From NCBI RefSeq assembly GCF_013282095.1, contig NZ_BLTJ01000002.1:186001-250000 (forward strand): 64,000 nt of DNA, read 5' to 3'. Under the pieces are notes generated by a model that worked only from the letters and a program-made list of their open reading frames with translations, ran no database searches and was not told the origin of the DNA. A program made the translations under genes and the position numbers. The stretch is from Enterocloster alcoholdehydrogenati (GTDB taxonomy: Bacteria; Bacillota; Clostridia; Lachnospirales; Lachnospiraceae). Shown here piece after piece: positions 17,365 through 25,472 of the stretch (position 1 is the stretch's first letter; every line of letters begins with the position of its first letter).

Positions 17365-18507
17365 CTAATCCTTACGGCCAAAACCACAGCTGCTTTTAAG
17401 CGGCGGGATCTCCTCCAGTGCTGCCGCTACTGTCACACCGTTTCCTGCGGTTTTCCCAAAAATCAGGCGTCCTCCCTCCCCGCAGGCCGCCCGTTCGCAC
17501 ACATTTCCAATTCCTACCGTATTTTCCACAAAGGGGGATTCAAAAAACGTTCCCTTCACTTTTTTAAGTTCCTCTGCTGTATAAAACTGCAGATTTATTC
17601 CTTCTTCTGCGCCAAGTGTCAGGATGGCAGGTTCATCCTTTTTAAGGTCAATGGACGCTATCCGCTTCACCCCGCGCCAGTCGATGCCCGCCTCTGAAAG
17701 AACGGTCTTAACCTGTATGCGCAAAAGTTCAGGCGGCACCCCCCGGCGGCACCCGATTCCCAGGACCACCGCTTTGGGAACCAGCCGGAGTATGCCCGCA
17801 GACTCTGAAGTTTCTGTACACCCCTCTCCCGGACGGCTATCCCTTAAAATCCCGCAGGGCCAGTCCCGCTGCCCCCCCTTTTCTGTCAGGCCGGTTCTGA
17901 CTGTTACCCATATATTGTGCCGATGCCAGGTCTCTTCACATCCCCTGGGTATCTGATCTACCTGGAAATCGCTGAAAAATCCCACCGGCTCTCCCTCTAA
18001 GATCCGGGCGGAAATCTCCTTTGCCTCCCTGCGGTCTGTGATCTCAAGACCGTTGCCCGCCGCAAAAAGATCTGCCGCAAAGAGACCATTTACATCTGTA
18101 GCAGTAGTAACCACAGCCGCTGCCCCCAGCTCATCCGCAATCTCAAGAGCCAGTTCATTGGCCCCTCCCACATGGCCGGACAAAAGCGGCACGCAAAACC
18201 GCCCGGCCTCATCGACTGCCACCACCGGAGGATCGCTCAGCTTGTCCTTTACCCAGGGGGCAATCGCCCGCACGGCAATCCCTACAGCCCCCACAAAAAT
18301 AACTGCATTCTTTTCCTCAAACTGTCTGCCGGTCCACCAAGACAATTCTTCCGCTTGACCGCTCATTCCATCTTTTTTCCATTCTTCTTTTAAAAAGCGT
18401 GTGGGAACACGGGTTACGCATTCCACTCCTCTGCTGTTAAAATATGTATACAGACGCCTGCAGATCAACGCGCCTCTTTCTGTAAAACAGACCACTGCAA
18501 ATTTCAC
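17365..18507 (-). CDS. cbiG: Cobalt-precorrin-5A hydrolase CbiG
   Basis: CbiG opens the delta-lactone ring of cobalt-precorrin-5A and releases acetaldehyde, a step unique to the anaerobic pathway. The N-terminal domain begins VKFAVVCFTERGALICRRL. The central block VVAVDEAGRFCVPLLSGHVG (about residues 98-117) and the C-terminal domain beginning VLGIGCRRGVP (about residue 252) are characteristic. The preferred start is the GTG at 18507, preceded by AGGGAG with good spacing, for 380 residues. An in-frame ATG at 18627 would add 40 residues encoded by the GC-rich leader hairpin, which has no family similarity. It is the first gene of the cobalamin run. Confidence 0.93.
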   Translation of the reverse strand: MKFAVVCFTERGALICRRLYTYFNSRGVECVTRVPTRFLKEEWKKDGMSGQAEELSWWTGRQFEEKNAVIFVGAVGIAVRAIAPWVKDKLSDPPVVAVDEAGRFCVPLLSGHVGGANELALEIADELGAAAVVTTATDVNGLFAADLFAAGNGLEITDRREAKEISARILEGEPVGFFSDFQVDQIPRGCEETWHRHNIWVTVRTGLTEKGGQRDWPCGILRDSRPGEGCTETSESAGILRLVPKAVVLGIGCRRGVPPELLRIQVKTVLSEAGIDWRGVKRIASIDLKKDEPAILTLGAEEGINLQFYTAEELKKVKGTFFESPFVENTVGIGNVCERAACGEGGRLIFGKTAGNGVTVAAALEEIPPLKSSCGFGRKD

Positions 18508-18593
18508 CTGTTTTCTCCCTCTGCTGATCGTATTCTGACATGACAGATTCCCAGAACATCCTAAATCAGACCTGCTCCGCTCTGTCAAACCCC

Positions 18594-18630
18594 GGCGTGC
18601 CGCAGCCGGCATTCCTGCGGCCGGCACGCC
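18594..18630 (-). promoter_or_regulatory. Long GC-rich hairpin in the cbiG leader
   Basis: GGCGTGCCG and CGGCACGCC close a 37-base element that can also pair through CCGCAG and CTGCGG, so two overlapping folds compete. It lies inside the predicted 150-base leader between the promoter at 18666-18694 and the GTG start. There is no T-run, so it is not a simple terminator. The conserved core of a cobalamin riboswitch was not recognised around it. Confidence 0.5.
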
Positions 18631-18665
18631 TCCCTTTGTCCCGGACTGTGTTTCCTGATGTTATC

Positions 18666-18694
18666 AGTATAACCCACTCGTTTCCATCTTTCAA
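18666..18694 (-). promoter_or_regulatory. Promoter of the cobalamin operon (cbiG)
   Basis: TTGAAA (18689-18694) and TATACT (18666-18671) are separated by 17 bases on the minus strand. The -35 box overlaps the stop codon of the upstream spore-protein gene. Transcription would begin near 18659, leaving a long structured leader before cbiG. Confidence 0.65.
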
Positions 18695-18915
18695 CCTTCC
18701 GAATCTCTCTCCTTAAGCGCCTCTGCCTTAAGCTCCCGTTTCTTTCTTGTCATGATCCCCCCAATCCTTCCGCTTTCTTTGGCTGTCAGGCTGCGCCAGC
18801 CCTGTTCCAGTACCTTTTTATCCAGCCCCAGTTCCTGGGCGATCTCAAATTTCAGCTGCTCCTGAGGGCTCATATTGGCAGGATCAAAGGGCTTTTTGCT
18901 TTTATTTTTTCCCAT
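18691..18915 (-). CDS. Divergent alpha/beta-type small acid-soluble spore protein
   Basis: The 74-residue protein matches the core of alpha/beta-type SASPs, which coat and protect spore DNA. LKFEIAQELGLD (about residues 21-32) corresponds to the first helix with its germination-protease cleavage site (family KYEIA/KFEIA), and WRSLTAKESGRIGGIMTRK (about residues 41-59) to the second conserved helix (family W-x-x-L-T-x-x-x-x-G-x-x-G-G). It differs from classic members by a lysine-rich N-terminal extension (MGKNKSKKPFDPANMSPQ) and a charged tail, like the minor SASP subgroup of Clostridia. AAGGGAG precedes the ATG. Expression would be expected in the forespore under sigma-G; no such promoter was identified. 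Finding it indicates a sporulating host. Confidence 0.75.
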   Translation of the reverse strand: MGKNKSKKPFDPANMSPQEQLKFEIAQELGLDKKVLEQGWRSLTAKESGRIGGIMTRKKRELKAEALKERDSEG

Positions 18916-19002
18916 ATTTTTACAACTCCCTTCGTTTTTCCATATTTATGAAATCTTTCAAGAGAAGTCTGCCCATATTTTTACAATATATACCGATTAT
19001 CC

Positions 19003-19031
19003 TTGCTTTTTACTGTTATGTATATTATACT
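19003..19031 (+). promoter_or_regulatory. Promoter of the LytTR two-component operon
   Basis: TTGCTT (19003-19008) and TATACT (19026-19031) are spaced by 17 bases in an AT-rich intergenic stretch of 217 bases. The leader before the TTG start at 19133 would be about 95 bases. Confidence 0.5.
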
Positions 19032-19132
19032 GGATATGAAGGAAATATATCGTTTCATATTAGAATATGAAAAAATTTTTTACCTGATTTCCAGAATACA
19101 ACCGGTCCCAGCGGCCGGGAGAAGGGGTTACT

Positions 19133-19870
19133 TTGAATATTGCAATCGTTGACGACTGCCTCCAGGACAGCCGTCATTTGGCTCAGCTTTTAAGCAACTA
19201 CTGTTCTGTCTGTTCTCTGTCCCTGCAGGTATCAGCGTTCACCCATGCGTCGGATTTTCTCAGATCATGGAAATCCGGCGTTTTCGATTTAATCTTTGTT
19301 GATATCTTTCTTGACCAGGATTCAGACACAGCGACCGGCATCCGGCTGGCGGAGCATATCCGCAGAGAGGACACCGGCTGTACCATCATTTTCACAACCG
19401 TCAGTCCCGACTATGCCTTAAAGAGTTATTCTCTAAAGGCGCTCGACTATCTCATCAAGCCCATTTCCCAGGAAGATTTTTCCCTGACCATGGACTACTA
19501 TCTTTCCATGAGAACCCACCGCTGTTCCCACTACATAGAGGTAAAGGAAAGCAGGGTCATGGTAAAGATACTTGTGGACACAATTTTATATACAGATTAT
19601 TTCAATCACTACATACAGATCCACCTGGCTGACCGGATCATTAAGACGTATATGCGATTTGAAGAATTTTCAAAACTGCTGCTCTGCTATCCGCAGTTTA
19701 TCAGCTGTTATCGCAACTGTATCATTAACCTTGACAAAGTGATCCGTCTGGAAAAGACGTCCTTTGTCCTTACATCCGGTGAGCATCTGCCTATTACACG
19801 AGGTCTAAGACTTCAGATCCATCAGCAATATGCGGATTATCAGTTCCGGAAGATAAATGGAGGACTTTAG
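19133..19870 (+). CDS. LytTR-family response regulator (AgrA/ComE-like)
   Basis: This 245-residue regulator has a receiver domain and a LytTR DNA-binding domain. The receiver begins NIAIVDDCLQD with its acidic pocket, carries the phospho-acceptor Asp57 in FVDIF, a threonine in IIFTTVS and the lysine in YLIKPIS (about residue 108). From about residue 140, EVKESRVMVKILVDTILYTD through FISCYRNCIINLDKV forms the beta-rich LytTR domain. The start is a TTG five bases after GAAGGGG, an unusual start codon but the only one upstream of the receiver. The partner kinase begins at the next base after its stop, so the two are co-transcribed. No agrB/agrD-type peptide genes are adjacent. Confidence 0.9.
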   Translation: MNIAIVDDCLQDSRHLAQLLSNYCSVCSLSLQVSAFTHASDFLRSWKSGVFDLIFVDIFLDQDSDTATGIRLAEHIRREDTGCTIIFTTVSPDYALKSYSLKALDYLIKPISQEDFSLTMDYYLSMRTHRCSHYIEVKESRVMVKILVDTILYTDYFNHYIQIHLADRIIKTYMRFEEFSKLLLCYPQFISCYRNCIINLDKVIRLEKTSFVLTSGEHLPITRGLRLQIHQQYADYQFRKINGGL

Positions 19871-21235
19871 ATGAACCGTTTCAATCTCCAGTTAATTTCT
19901 CTGCTGGTTCTGGATCTGCTGTCAGTGAATCTTCCTTTTTTGTGGATTTTTCATTCGGAATGGCGCTATCATGCCCGCAAGACCGCAGGCATCCTTTTGG
20001 GATACCTGATTATGGCCTGCGGGCTCTTTCTTTTTGCAGCCCGGCTCCACACCGGCCTTTCCCGCCACAGCCTCCTGTGGGCTCTTTCCCTGATGGGCAG
20101 CTCTTTCTTTTTGTGCCTTTTTCTTACAAAAGTAAAGTTTCAGGCCGTAGCCTATACCCTGTTCCTTTTTAAAAATGTTTCTGACTCAGCCTCCCTGCTG
20201 TCCCGAATGATGGCTATAGGGATTACCCATAGAATTTCAGGACTTTCGGAACAGGTATTTACCTGTTTCTGGGAACTGGTTCTGATCCCCTCTGCAGTGG
20301 CCATCATCACCGCCGTTATCGGCCCAAGACTGAAAAAAGCAGTCCACTATACCCGATTTCTCCCCGTGTGGCGGCGAATGCTTCTGATCCCTGCGCTTTT
20401 TTTCATCATGTTTTACATTGATCTGGGATTAAAGTACAGTCCCTACCTCTATCCTCCCTCCCACAACTACAGTGTCCTCTTCATCACCATTTTCTGGCTG
20501 ATCTGCGTCTATATCGTCCATATTACTACGCTGCAGATCCTGTTTCTTCTGACCCAGAGCTTTGCGCTGAAAGAGGAGTACCGAACCATGAAGCTGATCT
20601 CTGACGCTCTTACCTCCCAGACTGCCAACTTACAGGCCAGCCTGGAACAGCTTCTAAAGGCCCGGCACGACTTCCGGCATCATCTGGTAATCCTGCAGGG
20701 ACTCATGACCCAGAGTCAGTATCGCAGCGCTGCTGATTACATTGAACGTTATCTTGGAAACAAGGATATCTGCCCGGTTCATACCTACTGCGCCAATACA
20801 GCGGTAAACGCCCTGTTAAACTACTATCTTCAGACCGCCAGAGAGCACTCCGTCCATGTAACGGCCAGCATCTGTCTGCCTAAATCATTTTCCATGCCGG
20901 ATGTAGATTTCTGCACCATCCTTGGAAACCTCCTTTCCAACGCCCTGGAATCCTGCCTGCGCCAGGAAAGCGGAGTCCCGGCCATCTCCGTCAACATCAG
21001 TCCCGCCGGCCAGTCCATGATTACCCTGTGCATCCGCAACTCCTATTCCCACGAGATTCGGGAACAGGACGGCCAGTTTATCTCCTCCAAGCGCGGAGAC
21101 GTAGGCATCGGAACGTCCTCTGTCCGCTATCTGACGGAGCGCTACCATGGCTTTTTAAATTTCCGTCACGAAAACGGTATTTTTGAAGCATCTGTTTTCC
21201 TAAATCCTTCCATGGATACGGCCAGCGCATCCTAA
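19871..21235 (+). CDS. GHKL sensor histidine kinase (AgrC-like)
   Basis: This 454-residue membrane kinase partners the preceding regulator. Six or so hydrophobic segments occupy residues 1-230, as in AgrC-type peptide receptors. A short coiled region leads to the dimerisation helix with the phosphorylated histidine in RHDFRHHLVIL (about residues 264-274). The ATPase domain carries the N-box ILGNLLSNALESC (about residues 350-362) and a G-box around GIGTSSVRYL (about residues 411-420). The start ATG follows the regulator's stop directly, with AAATGGAGGAC as ribosome site. The ligand is unknown; a peptide is the family expectation, but no precursor or exporter gene is in view. Confidence 0.9.
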   Translation: MNRFNLQLISLLVLDLLSVNLPFLWIFHSEWRYHARKTAGILLGYLIMACGLFLFAARLHTGLSRHSLLWALSLMGSSFFLCLFLTKVKFQAVAYTLFLFKNVSDSASLLSRMMAIGITHRISGLSEQVFTCFWELVLIPSAVAIITAVIGPRLKKAVHYTRFLPVWRRMLLIPALFFIMFYIDLGLKYSPYLYPPSHNYSVLFITIFWLICVYIVHITTLQILFLLTQSFALKEEYRTMKLISDALTSQTANLQASLEQLLKARHDFRHHLVILQGLMTQSQYRSAADYIERYLGNKDICPVHTYCANTAVNALLNYYLQTAREHSVHVTASICLPKSFSMPDVDFCTILGNLLSNALESCLRQESGVPAISVNISPAGQSMITLCIRNSYSHEIREQDGQFISSKRGDVGIGTSSVRYLTERYHGFLNFRHENGIFEASVFLNPSMDTASAS

Positions 21236-21274
21236 TCGCCCCTTTGCCCGGCAGCTTCGCCGTCTTATAGAAAT

Positions 21275-21304
21275 AAGGCCCTGCGTACAGTCACGCAGGG
21301 CCTT
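21275..21304. terminator. Bidirectional terminator between the two-component operon and ispH
   Basis: AAGGCCCTGCG pairs with CGCAGGGCCTT around an eight-base loop. Minus-strand read-out is followed by a T-rich stretch (TTATTTCT); the plus-strand tail is weaker. Confidence 0.7.
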
Positions 21305-21326
21305 AACTTTGTCATGCCTTATTGGC

Positions 21327-23348
21327 TTATTTGGAATAGGAATCGATGTCTACATCAGCAACATCCTCGTTCTGAGGAGCTGCCAAGAGAGCCTTTACAC
21401 TTAAGCTGATCTTGTGATCATCCTCGTTGAAATCAACGACCTTGGCCTCGATCTCCTGACCGATCTTTAATACGTCAGATGGCTTTTCGATATGCTCTCT
21501 GGAAATCTGGGAAACGTGCAGCAGTGCGTCTACGCCTGGCTCTAACTCAACAAATGCGCCAAAGTCGGTCATACGTGCCACGCGGCCGCTTACCACGTTG
21601 CCTGCCGCATACTTCTCAGCTGCCTGTGCCCATGGATTAGCCTCAGGGAACTTTAAGCTTAACGCGATCTTCTCGCCCTGGATGTCCTTGATCAGAACCG
21701 TTACCTTATCGCCGGACTTGAATACCTTCTTAGGATTCTCCACACGGCCCCAGCTCATCTCGGAGATGTGAAGGAGACCGTCAGCGCCGCCCAGATCGAT
21801 GAATGCACCAAAATCGGTTACGTTCTTTACAGTACCCTCTACCTTGTCGCCTGGCTGGATCCGTGCAAATAATTCTTCCTTCAGCTTTGCCTTCTCAGCC
21901 GCTAATAACTGCTTTCTGTCGCCAATGATGCGTCTTCTCTTAGGATTGAACTCTGTGATCACAAACTGGATATCCTGTCCTGCGTACTTGGACAGATCCT
22001 TCTCATATGTGTCAGATACAAGGCTGGCAGGAATAAATACTCTTGCGCCCTCAACCTCAACGCTTAATCCGCCGTCTAATACCTGAGTTACCTTGGAAGT
22101 CAGAACTTCCTGATTCTCAAATGCCTCCTCCAGACGCTTGTTGCCTCTGTCGGCTGCCATACGCTTGTAAGATAAGGAAACCATGCCTACGCCGTCATTT
22201 AATTTAATGACCTTAGCTTCCATCTCTTCACCAATCTGTACCTTTGTAGTCAGATCTACATTATTATCGTTGCTGTACTCATCACGGGTGATAATGCCTT
22301 CGGACTTGTTGCCCGCGATGCTCAGAATGATCTCATCTTTGCTCACTTCGATGACCTGACCGGTGACTATCTCTCCTGTACGTATTGGTTTGGTTGATTC
22401 TTCCTCTTCCTTTAATAACTCTGCAAAACTCTGCTCTGCCATTCTGGTATGAACCTCCTCAATAATCTTTTTTGGGGTGGATGCCCCAGCTGTAATACCT
22501 ACGCTGCGCACAGAAGATACACTGTCAGGATCTAAATCGCCGAGTGTCTGAATGTAAAAGGTATTCTTACATTCCTTGAGGCAGATTTCGTAAAGCTTCT
22601 GGGTGTTGGAAGAATGTCTGCCGCCGATGACGATCATGGCGTCCACCTCAGAGGCGATCTTCGCTGCCTCCACTTGTCTTTCCTGTGTTGCATTGCAAAT
22701 CGTATTTAAAACACTACTATCATAACCCTTTTTTAAAATTTTTTCAACTAAATCTTGAAATTTGTTGTAATTAAATGTCGTCTGGGACACTACACACAGC
22801 TTTTTGCCCTCCGCCACCTCATATTTTTCAGCTTCCGCCTCATTTTCAATCACTGTGGTGTACTCATTTCCCCAGCCTCGGATGCCCTCCACCTCCGGAT
22901 GGGCGGGACTTCCGATGATGACCACCGCTTCTCCTGCTGCCGCGTGCTCATCCACAATCCGATGGATCTTCTTTACAAAAGGGCAGGTAGCGTCTGCCAC
23001 GGCCACGCCGCGCTCCTTTAAGATCTCGTAAATATGACGGCTGACGCCGTGGGAGCGGATGATAACTGTGCCCTGGCCTTTGGGAAGACGTTTCAGATCC
23101 TCCTCCGTGTCTATGACCCGCACTCCCTTTTTTTCAAGGTCGCTCACTACCTGCTCATTGTGGATGATCGGTCCGTAGGTGTAAATAGGGCCTTTAGCGG
23201 CTCCTTCCTTCACCGCACGGATCTGCTCATAGACCCGGTCAACCGCCCGCTCCACCCCAAAGCAGAAACCGGCCGTTTTTGCTACGGCAACCGTTCGGCT
23301 GGACAGGCTCTCCTGCAGGGAGGCTCTGCTTTTTGCTGCCTCGTCCAT
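21327..23348 (-). CDS. ispH: IspH (HMB-PP reductase) fused to four S1 RNA-binding domains
   Basis: The 673-residue fusion starts with 4-hydroxy-3-methylbut-2-enyl diphosphate reductase, the last MEP-pathway enzyme. Its three iron-sulfur cysteines lie in AGFCFGVERAVD (Cys29), ADATCPFVKKIH (about 116) and NTICNATQERQ (about 217). Residues from about 325 contain four S1 motifs like those of ribosomal protein S1, with repeated signatures such as VTDFGAFIDLGGADGLLHISEMSW and MTDFGAFVELEPGVDALLHVS (each shown in part). The S1 half probably provides the S1-like function for translation, as this fusion is widespread in Clostridia. The gene overlaps the cmk stop by one base (TAATG). Confidence 0.95.
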   Translation of the reverse strand: MDEAAKSRASLQESLSSRTVAVAKTAGFCFGVERAVDRVYEQIRAVKEGAAKGPIYTYGPIIHNEQVVSDLEKKGVRVIDTEEDLKRLPKGQGTVIIRSHGVSRHIYEILKERGVAVADATCPFVKKIHRIVDEHAAAGEAVVIIGSPAHPEVEGIRGWGNEYTTVIENEAEAEKYEVAEGKKLCVVSQTTFNYNKFQDLVEKILKKGYDSSVLNTICNATQERQVEAAKIASEVDAMIVIGGRHSSNTQKLYEICLKECKNTFYIQTLGDLDPDSVSSVRSVGITAGASTPKKIIEEVHTRMAEQSFAELLKEEEESTKPIRTGEIVTGQVIEVSKDEIILSIAGNKSEGIITRDEYSNDNNVDLTTKVQIGEEMEAKVIKLNDGVGMVSLSYKRMAADRGNKRLEEAFENQEVLTSKVTQVLDGGLSVEVEGARVFIPASLVSDTYEKDLSKYAGQDIQFVITEFNPKRRRIIGDRKQLLAAEKAKLKEELFARIQPGDKVEGTVKNVTDFGAFIDLGGADGLLHISEMSWGRVENPKKVFKSGDKVTVLIKDIQGEKIALSLKFPEANPWAQAAEKYAAGNVVSGRVARMTDFGAFVELEPGVDALLHVSQISREHIEKPSDVLKIGQEIEAKVVDFNEDDHKISLSVKALLAAPQNEDVADVDIDSYSK

Positions 23349-24058
23349 TACTGCTCCTCCTGTTCCCTTAACGCATGGGCCGCCGCCTGGCAGCCCCGCT
23401 CTGCCGCCGCGGCAAAAATCCTCCTTACCACCTCTTCCAGAGTCATCTCAGAGCTGTCCAGCAATATGGCATCCTCTGCCTGCATAAGAGGCGAATGTTC
23501 CCGGTGCATATCCCGGTAGTCCCGCTCCTCTATATCTCTCTCAATTTCCTTTATATCCGCCCGGACTCCCCGATCTGCCAGTTCTTTATAACGGCGTCCG
23601 GCACGCACGCTTACGGATGCGGTAAGATAGATTTTTACTGGTGCTTCCGGCAGGACGCAGGTACCGATGTCCCGGCCGTCCATGATCACATTTTCCCGTT
23701 TCGCCAGTTCCTTCTGGAGTTCTACCAGCTTTTCCCTTACCGGGAGATATCCGGAAATGGCGGAAGCCATATTTCCCACCTCCTCGGATCGGATCAGGCC
23801 GGAGACATTTTCTCCGTTTAAGAGCACCTGCTGGACGCCGTCTTTGTAAGTAATCGTCACATCCACCCCGGCGCAGGCTGCGCCGACTGCCGTCTCATCT
23901 TTGGGATCAATGCCCTCTCTTAAGAAATGGAGCGCCATTGTGCGGTACATGGCCCCCGTATCAACATATACGAAACCAAGGCGCTTTGCTGCCAATTTTG
24001 CGATGGTGCTCTTTCCTGCCCCTGCAGGGCCATCGATTGCTATATTAAAATGTTCCAT
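23348..24058 (-). CDS. cmk: Cytidylate kinase
   Basis: This 236-residue enzyme phosphorylates CMP and dCMP to the diphosphates. NIAIDGPAGAGKSTIAKLAAKRLG near the start holds the P-loop (GPAGAGKS), followed by VDTGAMYRTMA. IMDGRDIGTCVLP (about residues 120-132) is the NMP-binding block, and the arginine-rich lid RAGRRYKEL follows. Length and motif order are standard. It lies between a flavoprotein gene and ispH-S1, a linkage seen repeatedly in Firmicutes (cmk next to rpsA-like genes). It shares one base with ispH, indicating coupling. Confidence 0.96.
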   Translation of the reverse strand: MEHFNIAIDGPAGAGKSTIAKLAAKRLGFVYVDTGAMYRTMALHFLREGIDPKDETAVGAACAGVDVTITYKDGVQQVLLNGENVSGLIRSEEVGNMASAISGYLPVREKLVELQKELAKRENVIMDGRDIGTCVLPEAPVKIYLTASVSVRAGRRYKELADRGVRADIKEIERDIEERDYRDMHREHSPLMQAEDAILLDSSEMTLEEVVRRIFAAAAERGCQAAAHALREQEEQ

Positions 24059-24176
24059 ATTTTCTGTTCTCCTGTTTTTATCGGTGCGGCGTTTCAGCCT
24101 TCCCTGTATTCTCTGCCGGCGCGCAAAAGGCGCTGACGCGCTGCCCGTATTTTTAAGCGGTATGGCGCTTTTGCAC

Positions 24177-25472
24177 CTATTCCGGATGCCGGGCCGCCGC
24201 CTTTCCTGCCTGCCAGCCGGTAGACCATGCGATCTGCAGGTTAAACCCTCCTGTTACTGCATCCAGATCCAATAGTTCTCCGGCAAAATACAGTCCCCCT
24301 ACCCGCTTTGACTCCATGGTGGAGGGATCGGTATCCTTTACGCTTATGCCTCCCTGGGTGATAATGGCCTCCTTAAAGGGGCGAAGACCTGTCAATGTGA
24401 AGGACAGGCCCTTTGTAACCTCTGCCAGCCGCTGGCGCTCCTGTCTTGTGATCTCATTGACCTGTTTTTCCGGATCAATGCCGCTGCGGCGGATGATCTC
24501 TGGGATCAGCTTGGCAGGATACAGGTGGTTTAGGCTGTTTTTAAACTGCTTATTCTTTGCCTCCGCAAAATCCTTTAAAATCCGCTCGTCCAGCTGTTCG
24601 GCGGAAAGGGCCGGCTTTAAGTCGATCATCAGCTTCAGCGGCCCCCTGGAAACAGCTTTTGCACAGAAAGAGCTTGCGCTTAAGATCACCGGGCCGCTGA
24701 CGCCAAAATGAGTAAAGAGCATCTCTCCAAAATCACGGTAAAGCTCTTTTTTGCCGTTATATACCGCAATCTCAATGTTTTTAAGAGAAAGCCCCTGAAG
24801 GGCCTTTACCTCCTCCTTTTCCTCAGCCTCAAAGGGCACAAGGGCAGGAAGAAGTTCTGTCACCTTATGGCCCAGCTGCTCTGCCCACTGCTGCCCATCT
24901 CCCGTTGAACCGGTAGAAGGATAAGACAGGCCGCCGGTGGCAAGGATCACCGCATCAGCTTCCACTGTCTTTAATTTTCCACCGAATCCCTCCAGAAGAA
25001 CGCCTCGGCAAACCGGTTTTTCCTCCCCCGTCTCCGGGTCGTTTTTCCGCTGGATGGCCAGCCCCTTTATCTCATGTCTTAAATACACCTTAACCCCCTC
25101 CTGACGCATCATCCGCTCCAGGGCGGCGATCACATCCGAAGAATGGTCGGAGCAGGGAAATACACGGTTCCCCCGCTCGACCTTAAGGGGAAGCCCCGCC
25201 TGTTCAAACAGCTCCATCACATCCTCATTGGTAAAACTGTAAAAGCTGCTGAACAAAAATTTGCGGTTGGTAACAACCGCTGCAAACAGCTCCTCCATAT
25301 CGCAGGCATTCGTCACATTGCAGCGGCCCTTTCCCGTGATAAACAGTTTTTTTCCCAATTTTTCATTTTTTTCATACAGACTGACTCTGCAGCCCTCTCT
25401 GGCAGCGGCCACAGCGGCGATCATGCCCGCTGCACCTCCGCCTGCCACGATGATATGTTTCTCTTTATCCAT
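24177..25472 (-). CDS. HI0933-like FAD-binding oxidoreductase (BaiN/aminoacetone oxidase-like family)
   Basis: This 431-residue flavoprotein has a Rossmann FAD-binding start IIVAGGGAAGMIAAVAAAREG (in part) and the adjoining block KLFITGKGRCNVTNAC (about residues 43-58) that marks the HI0933/YhiN family. Further conserved blocks are VILATGGLSYPSTGSTGDG (about residues 175-193) and the C-terminal VGGLYFAGELLDLDAVTGGFN. The reaction is unsettled for the family; BaiN relatives were linked to bile-acid dehydroxylation, others to aminoacetone oxidation. No bile-acid operon is seen here. It overlaps the upstream polyphosphate kinase gene by eight bases and precedes cmk by 118 bases. Confidence 0.85.
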   Translation of the reverse strand: MDKEKHIIVAGGGAAGMIAAVAAAREGCRVSLYEKNEKLGKKLFITGKGRCNVTNACDMEELFAAVVTNRKFLFSSFYSFTNEDVMELFEQAGLPLKVERGNRVFPCSDHSSDVIAALERMMRQEGVKVYLRHEIKGLAIQRKNDPETGEEKPVCRGVLLEGFGGKLKTVEADAVILATGGLSYPSTGSTGDGQQWAEQLGHKVTELLPALVPFEAEEKEEVKALQGLSLKNIEIAVYNGKKELYRDFGEMLFTHFGVSGPVILSASSFCAKAVSRGPLKLMIDLKPALSAEQLDERILKDFAEAKNKQFKNSLNHLYPAKLIPEIIRRSGIDPEKQVNEITRQERQRLAEVTKGLSFTLTGLRPFKEAIITQGGISVKDTDPSTMESKRVGGLYFAGELLDLDAVTGGFNLQIAWSTGWQAGKAAARHPE

